Assembly (NCBI GenBank): GCA_003218615.1
Contig: QHOD01000158.1
Coordinates: 1 to 6,265 of the forward strand
Source: Verrucomicrobiota bacterium
GTDB taxonomy: Bacteria > Verrucomicrobiota > Verrucomicrobiia > Chthoniobacterales > UBA10450
Reading direction: 5' to 3'
DNA: 6,265 bases
Positions 1-6,129 of this stretch are shown in pieces. The position numbers were made by a program, and so were the translations under genes. The notes beneath the pieces are model-generated. The model searched no databases. It was not told where the DNA came from and saw only the letters and a program-made list of their open reading frames with translations. The number at the start of each line of letters is the position of its first letter. Within the stretch, counting starts at the first letter, position 1.

Positions 1-539
1 GCGATGTAATCAGCAAATTCACGAAGCAATTGGAACGAGTAGAGATAATCAGCTGTTGCCTGCTCGCGCGGTGTGATCTTTGACTTGCCAATATTGATTC
101 CAACCGGAACCGCCGGCCATCTTCCGGCCGCGCGCAGCTTGCCCAGCCGTTCTGCGACGATATCGGCGCCGTCGTTGTTGAAACCGAGATGATTGATCAG
201 CGCCTGTTGCTCGGGTAAACGAAAGATGCGCGGCTTCGGATTTCCGGGTTGTGCTTTGGCGGTGACCGTGCCGATCTCGACGAAACCGAAGCCCAGCGCT
301 GCCAATGCGACCAAGGCGACGCCATTCTTGTCCAATCCAGCCGCGAGTCCGATCGGGTTTGGAAAGTTTACGCCGAAGACCGTTTTCGGCTTGGGTGCCG
401 GCTGAAAAGCGCTCAGCACGCGCAGTGCTAGATCGACATGTGATGCGCCGCGCAGAAATCCAATTGCCAGATGATGCGCCGTCTCGGCATCGAGCGAAAA
501 GAGCAGGGGCCGAACGAATCGCTCGTAGCCATTTTTCAT
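1..539 (-). CDS. pyrD: Dihydroorotate dehydrogenase (quinone), class 2, partial (N-terminal 179 residues)
   Basis: This gene encodes the FMN enzyme that oxidises dihydroorotate to orotate in pyrimidine synthesis and passes the electrons to membrane quinones. Reading the minus strand from the ATG at 539 gives 179 residues before the window edge cuts the gene. The N-terminus (residues 1-30, MKNGYERFVRPLLFSLDAET...) matches the membrane-associating helices typical of class 2 enzymes. Then come the FMN-barrel motifs GLAAGLDKNG (64-73), EIGTVT (88-93), LGFNNDG (118-124) and VGINIGKSK (146-154), followed by the DYLYSF and ADYI stretches that precede the NxSSPNTPGLR motif in the family. The catalytic serine of that motif should lie just beyond base 1, so it cannot be checked. 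The start codon overlaps the mnmE stop (ATGA) and has no clear ribosome-binding site of its own, so translation is probably coupled to mnmE. The family assignment is secure; intactness of the rest is unknown. Confidence 0.95.
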   Translation of the reverse strand, partial: MKNGYERFVRPLLFSLDAETAHHLAIGFLRGASHVDLALRVLSAFQPAPKPKTVFGVNFPNPIGLAAGLDKNGVALVALAALGFGFVEIGTVTAKAQPGNPKPRIFRLPEQQALINHLGFNNDGADIVAERLGKLRAAGRWPAVPVGINIGKSKITPREQATADYLYSFQLLREFADYI

Positions 540-1945
540 TTGCCGATACAAAATTGTCCGAAGACCGAATCGAGAATTTGTTCGACGCCGATTGCGCCAA
601 TCACCTCACCGACCGCGCGCAATGCTTCGTCCAAATCCACCGCGAGATATTCGGCGGTGAGCCCGTCGCGCATCGCGGTTCGGGCGTGATTGCACGATTC
701 CAGCGCGCGGCGCAAGCAATCGCGATGACGGGTGTTGATCGCAATTGTGCTTTCCGGTCTCAGATTTTGTTTGGTCATGCGCGTCAGAATTTCGTTTTCG
801 AGCTGCGGCAGACCTTCACCTGTCGTGCACGAGATACGGAGCGCCTCGAAATTCTTCCAATCCACGTGCTCGGGCAGATCGCTTTTATTCAAGAGCACAA
901 TTTCGCTTCCATTGCTGGCGCGTTCTTCGAAATGCGACGGTCTTGGCGCGTTGCGATCCGCAATGTGAAGGCGCAGGTCTGCCGTTTCCAATGATTTTTC
1001 AGTGCGCGCGATCCCTTCCCGCTCAATTGCGCTGGTCGATGGCCGAAGGCCGGCAGTATCAAGCAGGCGGATCGGCACACCGCGAAGGTTGACCATTTCT
1101 TCGATCGTATCCCGCGTGGTGCCGTGCGTTTCGCTGACGATCACGCGTTCGTAGCCCAGAAGGCGATTCAGCAAGCTCGATTTACCGGCGTTGGTCGCGC
1201 CGTAAATCACCACCCGGACGCCTTCGCGCAGAATGCGGCCCTGGTCGGCCGTGGCGAGCAGGTCGGCGATTTCCTCGCAAACCGAATCGAGGCGCGCCAG
1301 AAACTTTTCGCCTTCGTCCGGCGCGATGCCTTCTTCAGGAAAATCGATCGACGCGTTGACGTGTGCGATCATCGAAACCAAATCATCGCGGATTTTCCTG
1401 ATCCTCGCCCCGAGTCTGCCTTCGAGCTGCTCGGTGGCGGAACGGAGCGCCAGATCGGTCTTGGCGCGGATCAGATCGATCACGGCCTCGGCTTGGGTCA
1501 GGTCCATTTTGCCGTTGAGAAAAGCGCGCTCGGTGAATTCGCCCGGGCGCGCTGCGCGTGCACCTGTGCGGAGACAAGCTTCCAGCACATGCGCGCTGAC
1601 CAGCGTTCCGCCGTGGCAACTGATCTCGACCAAGTCCTCGCCGGTGTAACTGGCCGGCGCGCGATGGACGGAGAGCATCCCTTGATCGATCAATCTGTCT
1701 GCCCCATCGAAAATTTCACCGAAATGCTGGACATGCGATGCAAATTGCGACGGCTTTTCTTTGCCGCGAAAAATTTTGTCCGCCACGTCGATTGAATTGG
1801 CGCCGGAGACGCGAACAAGTGCGATCGCGCCTTCTCCGGCCGGCGTTGAAATCGCGGCGATAGTGTCCCCCGGGATAAACGGCTCCTTTTCCGCGGTCAG
1901 ACTTGTCGATGTTTTGGAAAAATCTCTTTCAGCGCGGCGACGCAT
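536..1945 (-). CDS. mnmE: tRNA uridine-5-carboxymethylaminomethyl(34) synthesis GTPase MnmE (TrmE)
   Basis: MnmE, with MnmG, modifies the wobble uridine (position 34) of certain tRNAs, using a folate one-carbon unit and GTP hydrolysis. From the ATG at 1945 it has 469 residues, close to the usual 450-460. The N-terminal folate-binding domain shows DTIAAISTPAGEGAIALVRVSG-like sequence from residue 27, YTGED (100-104) and GEFTERAFLNGKMDLTQAEA from about 135. The inserted G domain has G1 GATNAGKS (249-256), G2 GTTRDT, G3 DTAG (296-299), G4 NKSD (353-356) and G5 SCTTG (372-376). Glu308 aligns with the catalytic glutamate (Glu282 in E. coli). The protein ends in the family's signature CIGK. The start is uncertain. 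ATG at 1945 lies 49 bases inside hisC and adds a basic, unconserved leader; ATG at 1987 lies deeper still. An AAAAGGAG site at 1883-1890 points instead to an in-frame ATC at 1876, giving 446 residues with a family-like N-terminus. MnmG is not in the window. Confidence 0.96.
   Translation of the reverse strand: MRRRAERDFSKTSTSLTAEKEPFIPGDTIAAISTPAGEGAIALVRVSGANSIDVADKIFRGKEKPSQFASHVQHFGEIFDGADRLIDQGMLSVHRAPASYTGEDLVEISCHGGTLVSAHVLEACLRTGARAARPGEFTERAFLNGKMDLTQAEAVIDLIRAKTDLALRSATEQLEGRLGARIRKIRDDLVSMIAHVNASIDFPEEGIAPDEGEKFLARLDSVCEEIADLLATADQGRILREGVRVVIYGATNAGKSSLLNRLLGYERVIVSETHGTTRDTIEEMVNLRGVPIRLLDTAGLRPSTSAIEREGIARTEKSLETADLRLHIADRNAPRPSHFEERASNGSEIVLLNKSDLPEHVDWKNFEALRISCTTGEGLPQLENEILTRMTKQNLRPESTIAINTRHRDCLRRALESCNHARTAMRDGLTAEYLAVDLDEALRAVGEVIGAIGVEQILDSVFGQFCIGK
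1883..1890 (-). promoter_or_regulatory. Strong Shine-Dalgarno-like site that may set the mnmE start
   Basis: On the minus strand the sequence reads AAAAGGAG, just after the hisC stop codon (1897-1899). Six bases downstream, in the mnmE frame, lies ATC (1876-1874), directly before the conserved DTIAAIS N-terminus of MnmE. No ATG, GTG or TTG is in frame between this site and the conserved region. The position and spacing suggest a real ribosome-binding site serving a non-canonical start; a CTG overlapping the hisC stop (1900-1898) is the other non-standard candidate. It may also be chance, since the bases also encode Glu-Lys-Glu in the longer reading. Confidence 0.45.
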
Positions 1946-3000
1946 TGCTTGTTTTGTTCCATTGTTCCCACGGAAATGCGCACCCATTCCGGCAAGTGGT
2001 AGCCTTTCAACGGGCGAACGATAATTTTCCTGGCGAGCAATTTCTGAAAGACAGCAGACCCGTCGTTGACGTGCACCATTATGAAATTTGCCGCGCCCGG
2101 CACAAAACGCAGCTTCATCGCCGCGAATTGTTCCTGCAAATAAGGGCGGCCTTCATCGACAACGCGCTTGGTTTCGTGCTGGTGCGCCTCGTCTTCGAGC
2201 GCGGCCAGCGCACCGGCATGGGCGAGAGAACTCACGTTGAAAGGCTGCCTCGTTTTCTCGAGCACGGCGATTAAATCGGAGCGCGCAACGCCGTAACCGA
2301 TGCGCAGACCGGCGAGTCCGTGGATTTTCGAGAAGGTGCGCAGAACGACGATGTTCCGGCCTTCACGAACGTATTGGAGCGTGTCGGGAGCATTATCGAG
2401 GAACTCAAAATACGCTTCATCGAAAACGACAACGATACTTTCCGGCAGGCGCGACATAAACTTGTCGATCTTGTCCTGCGAAATCAAAGCGCCGGTGGGA
2501 TTATTGGGATTCGCGATGAAAATCAGGCGCGTTTTTGGCGTGATCGCGTTAAGCACTGCCTCGAGGTCCTGCTGGTAATCCCGGCTGCGCGCTTCAATCG
2601 TGCAGGCCCCGAAAAGGGTCGCGATCAATTTATACGCGATAAAGGCATATTCGGGTGTGATCACGTCGTCACCGCGATGGAGGAAGGCATGTCCGAGAAA
2701 TTCGATCACTTCGTTCGATCCGTTGCCGAGAATGATGTTTTCCGGGGCGAAACCGAGCCTGGTGGCAAGCGCCTGGCGCAGATAAAAACTCCCGCCATCG
2801 GGATAAAGGTGCGCGTTTTCCAATCCGGCATGCATCGCCTCGATTGCTTTAGGCGATGGCCCCAGTGGACTCTCATTCGAAGCAAGCTTGACGATTGCGT
2901 CGGGGTGAACATCCAATGCGCGCGCAGTTTCCTCGATCGGTTTCCCCGGTTCGTAAACCGCAAGATCGCGCAACTGGGGGTTCGCCAATTTCCAAATCAT
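1897..3000 (-). CDS. hisC: Histidinol-phosphate aminotransferase (class I/II PLP aminotransferase)
   Basis: This PLP enzyme converts imidazole-acetol phosphate plus glutamate to histidinol phosphate in histidine synthesis. The 367-residue length is normal. Family landmarks appear in order: ANPQLRDLAVYEPGKP near the N-terminus (6-21), LASNESPLGPSPKA (39-52), YPDGG (66-70), LGNGSNE (91-97), ANPNNPTG (163-170), DEAY (194-197), the PLP-lysine motif TFSKIHGLAGLRIGYG with Lys225 predicted as the Schiff-base residue, and RISVGT (341-346), whose Arg341 should hold the substrate carboxylate. It is the first gene of the leftward hisC-mnmE-pyrD group; no other histidine genes are visible. The ATG at 3000 starts directly at the conserved region and has only a weak upstream ribosome-binding site. 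HisC-like proteins in some bacteria also transaminate aromatic amino-acid precursors, and sequence alone cannot exclude that here. Confidence 0.9.
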   Translation of the reverse strand: MIWKLANPQLRDLAVYEPGKPIEETARALDVHPDAIVKLASNESPLGPSPKAIEAMHAGLENAHLYPDGGSFYLRQALATRLGFAPENIILGNGSNEVIEFLGHAFLHRGDDVITPEYAFIAYKLIATLFGACTIEARSRDYQQDLEAVLNAITPKTRLIFIANPNNPTGALISQDKIDKFMSRLPESIVVVFDEAYFEFLDNAPDTLQYVREGRNIVVLRTFSKIHGLAGLRIGYGVARSDLIAVLEKTRQPFNVSSLAHAGALAALEDEAHQHETKRVVDEGRPYLQEQFAAMKLRFVPGAANFIMVHVNDGSAVFQKLLARKIIVRPLKGYHLPEWVRISVGTMEQNKQCVAALKEIFPKHRQV

Positions 3001-3103
3001 TGGCGCAATTTAGACAGAATTACATTTTTACGCTCGCCTATTTTGCAATCTCCAGCGATTTTACCCTGGGCGATTCCGTTCCCAAACTTTCACTTTCACA
3101 ACG
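3001..3103. promoter_or_regulatory. Divergent intergenic region between hisC and the cysteine desulfurase gene, with a possible hisC promoter
   Basis: These 103 bases separate two divergent genes, so promoters for both directions are expected here. On the minus strand, TTGCAA (3048-3043) and TGTAAT (3024-3019) are separated by 18 bases. They match the sigma70 -35 and -10 consensus at 4/6 and 5/6 positions. This would place the transcript start roughly 10 bases before the hisC ATG, so the leader would be very short. I see no comparably good promoter for the plus-strand gene, and neither gene has a clear Shine-Dalgarno site. TTGCAA is self-complementary, so it could serve either strand. This is inference from motif matching only. 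Confidence 0.35.
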
Positions 3104-4333
3104 ATGACTGCGACAGACGAGTTGATTTACCTCGATAACAATGCGACGACGCAGCTCGACCCGGGCGTGATCGAGGAGATGGTGCCGTTTTTGAGGGAGC
3201 ATTACGGCAATCCTTCGAGCGGTTATGCGTTTGCCGCGAAAGCGCGAAAGGCTGTCGATTTGGCCCGCGAACGGCTCGCAGCGCTGCTCGGGTGTGAGCC
3301 TTCGGAAATTGTGTTCACGAGCGGTGGCACGGAATCGAACAATGCGGTAATCAACTCGGCTCTGCAATGTGATCCACGTGGGAAGCATGTGGTCACGAGC
3401 GCTGTCGAACACAGTGCCGTATTGCAGCCGTGCCAGGATCTCACGAAACGTGGCTGCGAGGTCACGTTTGTTGGTGTGGATGGGGATGGAAATGTCGATC
3501 TTGCCGAGCTGGAGGCGGCGATTCGCCCGGAAACGGCACTCGTTTCGATGATGTGGGCTAACAACGAAACAGGGGTTTTGTTTCCGGTCGAAAAGATTGC
3601 CGCGATATGCCGCGAGAAACGCGTGCTCTTTCACACCGACGCCGTGCAAGCGACGGGGAAAATCCCGATCCGTCTCCGCGATACCGCAATCAATTTCCTT
3701 TCTTTGTCCGCGCACAAATTTCATGGCCCAAAAGGCGTCGGCGCGCTTTACGTAAATCGGCGAACGCGCTTTCACCCTTTGATCGCCGGAGGCGGCCAGG
3801 AAAATGGGCGCCGGGGCGGAACAGAAAACGTCGCGTCGATTGTCGCTCTGGGAAAAGCAGCTGAGCTGGCCGCCGAATATCTGTCAGCCGACAAAACGCA
3901 GGTTCGTTCAATGCGCGACCGCTTCGAAAGAGCGATCCTCGAAAGGGTGAGCGGAGCATCAGTGAACGGCGCCGGCGCGGCCCGTATCCCGAACACGTCG
4001 AGTTGTTCATTTGAAGGAATCGAGTCTCCAGCGGCGCTTCTCTTACTAGATCGACATCATATTTGTTGCTCGGCGGGATCAGCCTGCCGGTCGGGTTCGC
4101 AGGAAGCTTCGCACGTGCTCCGCGCGATGGATTCGAGCGGAGATCGAGCCCGCCGCAGTCTGCGCTTCTCTTTCGGTCGCTTCAATACCGACGCGCAGGT
4201 CGATCGCGCCATTGAACTTATACCGAAAGTAATCGAGAAACTGCGTCAAATGGCGGTACCGGCTCACGGAAGCGTCGTTTCACCCGTAGCCACGGTTCTG
4301 CCTGCCGCGCCGGAGCTCAGCGGAGGCGGGTGA
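3104..4333 (+). CDS. Cysteine desulfurase, NifS/IscS family
   Basis: This PLP enzyme takes sulfur from cysteine, leaving alanine, and carries it as a persulfide for iron-sulfur cluster assembly or tRNA thiolation. The 409 residues start with the typical IYLDNNATT (8-16), followed by HYGNPSS (33-39), FTSGGTESNN (71-80), VEHSA (101-105, His103 stacking on PLP), ANNETG (152-157), HTDAVQ (177-182) and SAHKFHGPKG (202-211), where Lys205 is the predicted PLP lysine. The persulfide loop CSAGSACRSG gives Cys328 as the catalytic cysteine; the long loop of this kind marks group I (NifS/IscS) rather than SufS. RFSFGRFNT (354-362) closes the fold. Two further cysteines (321-322) precede the loop. The last 25 or so residues form an Ala/Pro/Gly-rich tail. 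No iscU, nifU or scaffold gene is visible, so I give no symbol: NifS, IscS or a tRNA-thiolation role are all possible. It is probably co-transcribed with pdxH. Confidence 0.94.
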   Translation: MTATDELIYLDNNATTQLDPGVIEEMVPFLREHYGNPSSGYAFAAKARKAVDLARERLAALLGCEPSEIVFTSGGTESNNAVINSALQCDPRGKHVVTSAVEHSAVLQPCQDLTKRGCEVTFVGVDGDGNVDLAELEAAIRPETALVSMMWANNETGVLFPVEKIAAICREKRVLFHTDAVQATGKIPIRLRDTAINFLSLSAHKFHGPKGVGALYVNRRTRFHPLIAGGGQENGRRGGTENVASIVALGKAAELAAEYLSADKTQVRSMRDRFERAILERVSGASVNGAGAARIPNTSSCSFEGIESPAALLLLDRHHICCSAGSACRSGSQEASHVLRAMDSSGDRARRSLRFSFGRFNTDAQVDRAIELIPKVIEKLRQMAVPAHGSVVSPVATVLPAAPELSGGG

Positions 4334-4348
4334 ACCGTCTGGGCTAGA

Positions 4349-4999
4349 ATGGAAACGCCACGAGATCCGACCGCTTCGCGCTACGAGCACATCGGGCAGG
4401 GCCTGCGCCGGAGCGATCTCGATCCCGATCCGATCAAGCAATTTTCAAACTGGTTCACCGCCGCGATTGAAGCGGGTATCCGCGATGTCAACGCGATGAG
4501 CCTCGCCACGGCCGGCCCTGACGCCAAACCATCGGTGCGGATCCTTTTGTTAAAAGGTTTCGATCAGGACGGGTTTGTCTTTTTTAGCAACTACGAAAGC
4601 GGCAAGGGAAAGCAACTCGATGCCAATCCTTATGCGGCGATGGCTTTCTATTGGATCGAACTGGACCGGCAAATTCGCATCAGCGGGAAAGTGGAAAGAA
4701 CTTCGCGCGAAGAATCGCAAATTTATTTTCATTCCCGTCCGATCGGAAGTCAGCTCGGGGCGTGGGCCTCGCGCCAGAGCGAGGTGCTCGATGCTCGGCG
4801 TGTATTGGACGCGCGCATGGCGGAGGTGACGGAACGCTTCGGCGACAATCCCATCCCGTTGCCACCGCATTGGGGCGGGTATCGAGTCAGGCCGGACACA
4901 ATGGAATTCTGGCAGGGACGCCCGAATCGGTTGCATGATCGGTTTCGTTACACGCGACAGCCGGACGGCCATTGGCTTATCGAACGGCTCGCGCCGTAA
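4349..4999 (+). CDS. pdxH: Pyridoxamine/pyridoxine 5'-phosphate oxidase
   Basis: This FMN enzyme oxidises pyridoxine 5'-phosphate or pyridoxamine 5'-phosphate to pyridoxal 5'-phosphate (PLP) with oxygen, in the last step of PLP synthesis and in salvage. The 216 residues match the E. coli protein (218) in length and pattern: DPIKQFSNWF (27-36), AMSLATAGPDAKPSVRILLLKG (49-70, FMN phosphate contacts), FFSNYESGKGKQL (78-90), RQIRISG (107-113), SRPIGSQLGAWASRQS (129-144), EFWQGRPNRLHDRF (186-199, the family signature that contacts PLP) and the end IERLAP. All the expected regions are present, so it should be active. It lies 15 bases after the cysteine desulfurase and ends one base before the macrodomain gene, which suggests an operon. 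The start at 4349 has only a weak ribosome-binding site but yields the expected N-terminus. The product serves the PLP enzymes encoded on either side. Confidence 0.97.
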   Translation: METPRDPTASRYEHIGQGLRRSDLDPDPIKQFSNWFTAAIEAGIRDVNAMSLATAGPDAKPSVRILLLKGFDQDGFVFFSNYESGKGKQLDANPYAAMAFYWIELDRQIRISGKVERTSREESQIYFHSRPIGSQLGAWASRQSEVLDARRVLDARMAEVTERFGDNPIPLPPHWGGYRVRPDTMEFWQGRPNRLHDRFRYTRQPDGHWLIERLAP

Positions 5000-5000
5000 G

Positions 5001-5513
5001 ATGAAAAATTCCAAAACCAGGATCGATATTGTCCGGGGCGACATCACCAAGTTGGATGTCGATGCAATCGTGAACGCCGCGAACACGACGCTTCTCGGCG
5101 GCGGCGGAGTCGATGGCGCGATTCATCGCGCTGCCGGACCAGCACTGCTCGCAGAGTGCCGGACGCTTGGTGGTTGCGAGGCGGGCGAAGCGAAGATCAC
5201 TCGCGGATACAAATTGCCGGCGCGCTTTGTCATCCACACGGTCGGCCCAGTTTGGAGCGGCGGGGACCGTGGCGAAGCGGAGGTTCTGGCAAGCTGCTAC
5301 CGCAACTCGCTGCGGCTCGCGGTCGAGAATGGGATCAAGACGATTGCGTTTCCGGCCATCAGTTGCGGCGCATATCGTTATCCGATTTCGGAAGCAGCGC
5401 AGATCGCCGTTATGGCAACGCGAAAGTTTCTCTCGAAAAACAACAAAATCGACAAGACGATTTTTGTCGTCACGAACGACGAAATCTTCGCTGCTTATCA
5501 GCAAATTCTGTAG
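5001..5513 (+). CDS. Macrodomain protein, MacroD/YmdB-type ADP-ribose (O-acetyl-ADP-ribose) hydrolase
   Basis: The whole 170-residue protein is one macrodomain, which binds ADP-ribose. Relatives of this subtype remove the acetyl group from O-acetyl-ADP-ribose or take mono-ADP-ribose off proteins or nucleic acids. Visible motifs are RGDIT (12-16), VDAIVNAAN (20-28), GGGVDGAIH (34-42), GEAKIT (62-67), VIHTVGP (77-83), CYRNSL (99-104) and the phosphate-binding stretch IAFPAISCGAYRYP (115-128). Asn25, Asn28 and Asp38 correspond to the residues known to matter for hydrolysis in MacroD-type enzymes, so catalysis is likely. The ATG at 5001 follows the pdxH stop by one base and gives the normal length for E. 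coli YmdB-like proteins (177); a longer start at 4935 would overlap pdxH by 65 bases without added homology. There is no clear ribosome-binding site, so translational coupling to pdxH is likely. No ADP-ribosyltransferase or sirtuin gene is nearby to suggest its target. Confidence 0.93.
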   Translation: MKNSKTRIDIVRGDITKLDVDAIVNAANTTLLGGGGVDGAIHRAAGPALLAECRTLGGCEAGEAKITRGYKLPARFVIHTVGPVWSGGDRGEAEVLASCYRNSLRLAVENGIKTIAFPAISCGAYRYPISEAAQIAVMATRKFLSKNNKIDKTIFVVTNDEIFAAYQQIL

Positions 5514-5534
5514 CGGTGCTTGTGCCAGGCACCG
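5514..5534. repeat. Nested inverted repeats just after the macrodomain gene
   Basis: Starting at the base after the stop codon, CGGTGC (5514-5519) pairs with GCACCG (5529-5534) around a 9-base loop. A second perfect palindrome, GTGCC-A-GGCAC (5522-5532), overlaps it, so the two hairpins exclude each other. No T-tract follows on either strand, so it does not look like an intrinsic terminator. It could be an operator for the next gene, a transcript-end stabiliser, or one copy of a dispersed palindromic repeat. I see no second copy in the window. Confidence 0.5.
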
Positions 5535-5586
5535 ACGTAAAAAGATTCCATGGACGCATTCAAGCCGGCATTTGCGATTCCATAGT

Positions 5587-6087
5587 ATGATTAATCCGAA
5601 CGAAAACGATCTTACGAGGGACGAACCGCTGCCGACGCCGCTCCAGTCGGGCGAAGGAGAGATTGGCTCAGGTGGGCGTGAGCAGTTTCGTCGAGCATCA
5701 AGAAAAATTTCCACGGCCATGAGCCATACGTGGGACGAGACAAAGGAGAAAGCGGGCCGCGCACGCGAGCGCACGGAATATTTCGTGCGCGAAAACCCCG
5801 TGCCGACCATTCTCGGCGCACTGGGGATTGGAATCGCGATTGGGCTGGCGATCCGCTACGCCTCGAGCAGCGAGCAAAAGGCAGAAATCGAAGTGAAATC
5901 TCCGCTCGGAAACCTGAACTGGAGTCTTCTCTCACTGCCTTTTCTCTGGCCGCTGGTCAAATCAGCCAGGGAAAAATATGAAAGCTCGGCCGAAGCGATG
6001 AAAGATGGGGTAAAACGATTGAAAAAAATCGACTTCGACGATTACGCCAAGCCAATCCGCAAACGCTGGAAAGCGTGGACGCGTTAA
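5587..6087 (+). CDS. Small single-span membrane protein, DUF883/ElaB/YqjD-like
   Basis: This 166-residue protein has three parts. A polar N-terminus (1-30, rich in Asp, Glu and Pro) leads into a charged, probably helical stretch (31-70) with ETKEKAGRARERTEYFVREN. A glycine-rich hydrophobic helix follows (72-92, PVPTILGALGIGIAIGLAIR). The pattern of amphipathic helix, YFVRENP, then a Gly-rich membrane segment resembles the C-terminus of DUF883 proteins (ElaB, YqjD), inner-membrane proteins some of which bind ribosomes in stationary phase. Unlike those short proteins, it continues for about 74 residues with a second weakly hydrophobic patch (111-124, NWSLLSLPFLWPLV) and a basic tail (KRLKKIDFDDYAKPIRKRWKAW). 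The ATG at 5587 is chosen because sequence upstream in this frame is non-coding or shadows the macrodomain gene. No clear ribosome-binding site. The family link rests on pattern only; the function is unknown. Confidence 0.7.
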   Translation: MINPNENDLTRDEPLPTPLQSGEGEIGSGGREQFRRASRKISTAMSHTWDETKEKAGRARERTEYFVRENPVPTILGALGIGIAIGLAIRYASSSEQKAEIEVKSPLGNLNWSLLSLPFLWPLVKSAREKYESSAEAMKDGVKRLKKIDFDDYAKPIRKRWKAWTR

Positions 6088-6129
6088 GCGTCTCTGTCGT
6101 GCTGGAGCCAGATTAAGGCTGCAATTTCA

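Noticed and set aside
305..994. Long plus-strand open frame opposite pyrD and mnmE
   Set aside because: It lies antisense to two clearly recognised genes and its translation shows no domain or motif; long antisense frames are common in GC-biased coding DNA.
1124..1795. 223-codon plus-strand open frame opposite mnmE
   Set aside because: It is a mirror of the MnmE coding frame, with His/Arg/Phe-rich translation and no recognisable fold.
2320..3138. 272-codon plus-strand open frame opposite hisC, running into the desulfurase start
   Set aside because: It overlaps hisC entirely on the other strand and the start of another well-supported gene; no family features are visible.
3038..3775. 245-codon minus-strand open frame opposite the cysteine desulfurase
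   Set aside because: Antisense shadow of a strongly supported gene; Arg-rich translation without motifs.
5113..5586. Upstream extension of the DUF883-like gene in the same frame
   Set aside because: This part overlaps the macrodomain gene in another frame and the intergenic palindromes; its translation is Arg-rich and unlike the protein that follows.
4977..5810. 277-codon minus-strand open frame opposite the macrodomain and DUF883-like genes
   Set aside because: It spans two genes and an intergenic gap on the opposite strand, with Arg/Ser-rich translation and no motif.
6088..6129. Small stem-like sequences (CTGG/CCAG, AGCC/GGCT) between the convergent genes at the right end
   Set aside because: Stems are only four base pairs and no T-tract follows on either strand, so an intrinsic terminator is not supported.
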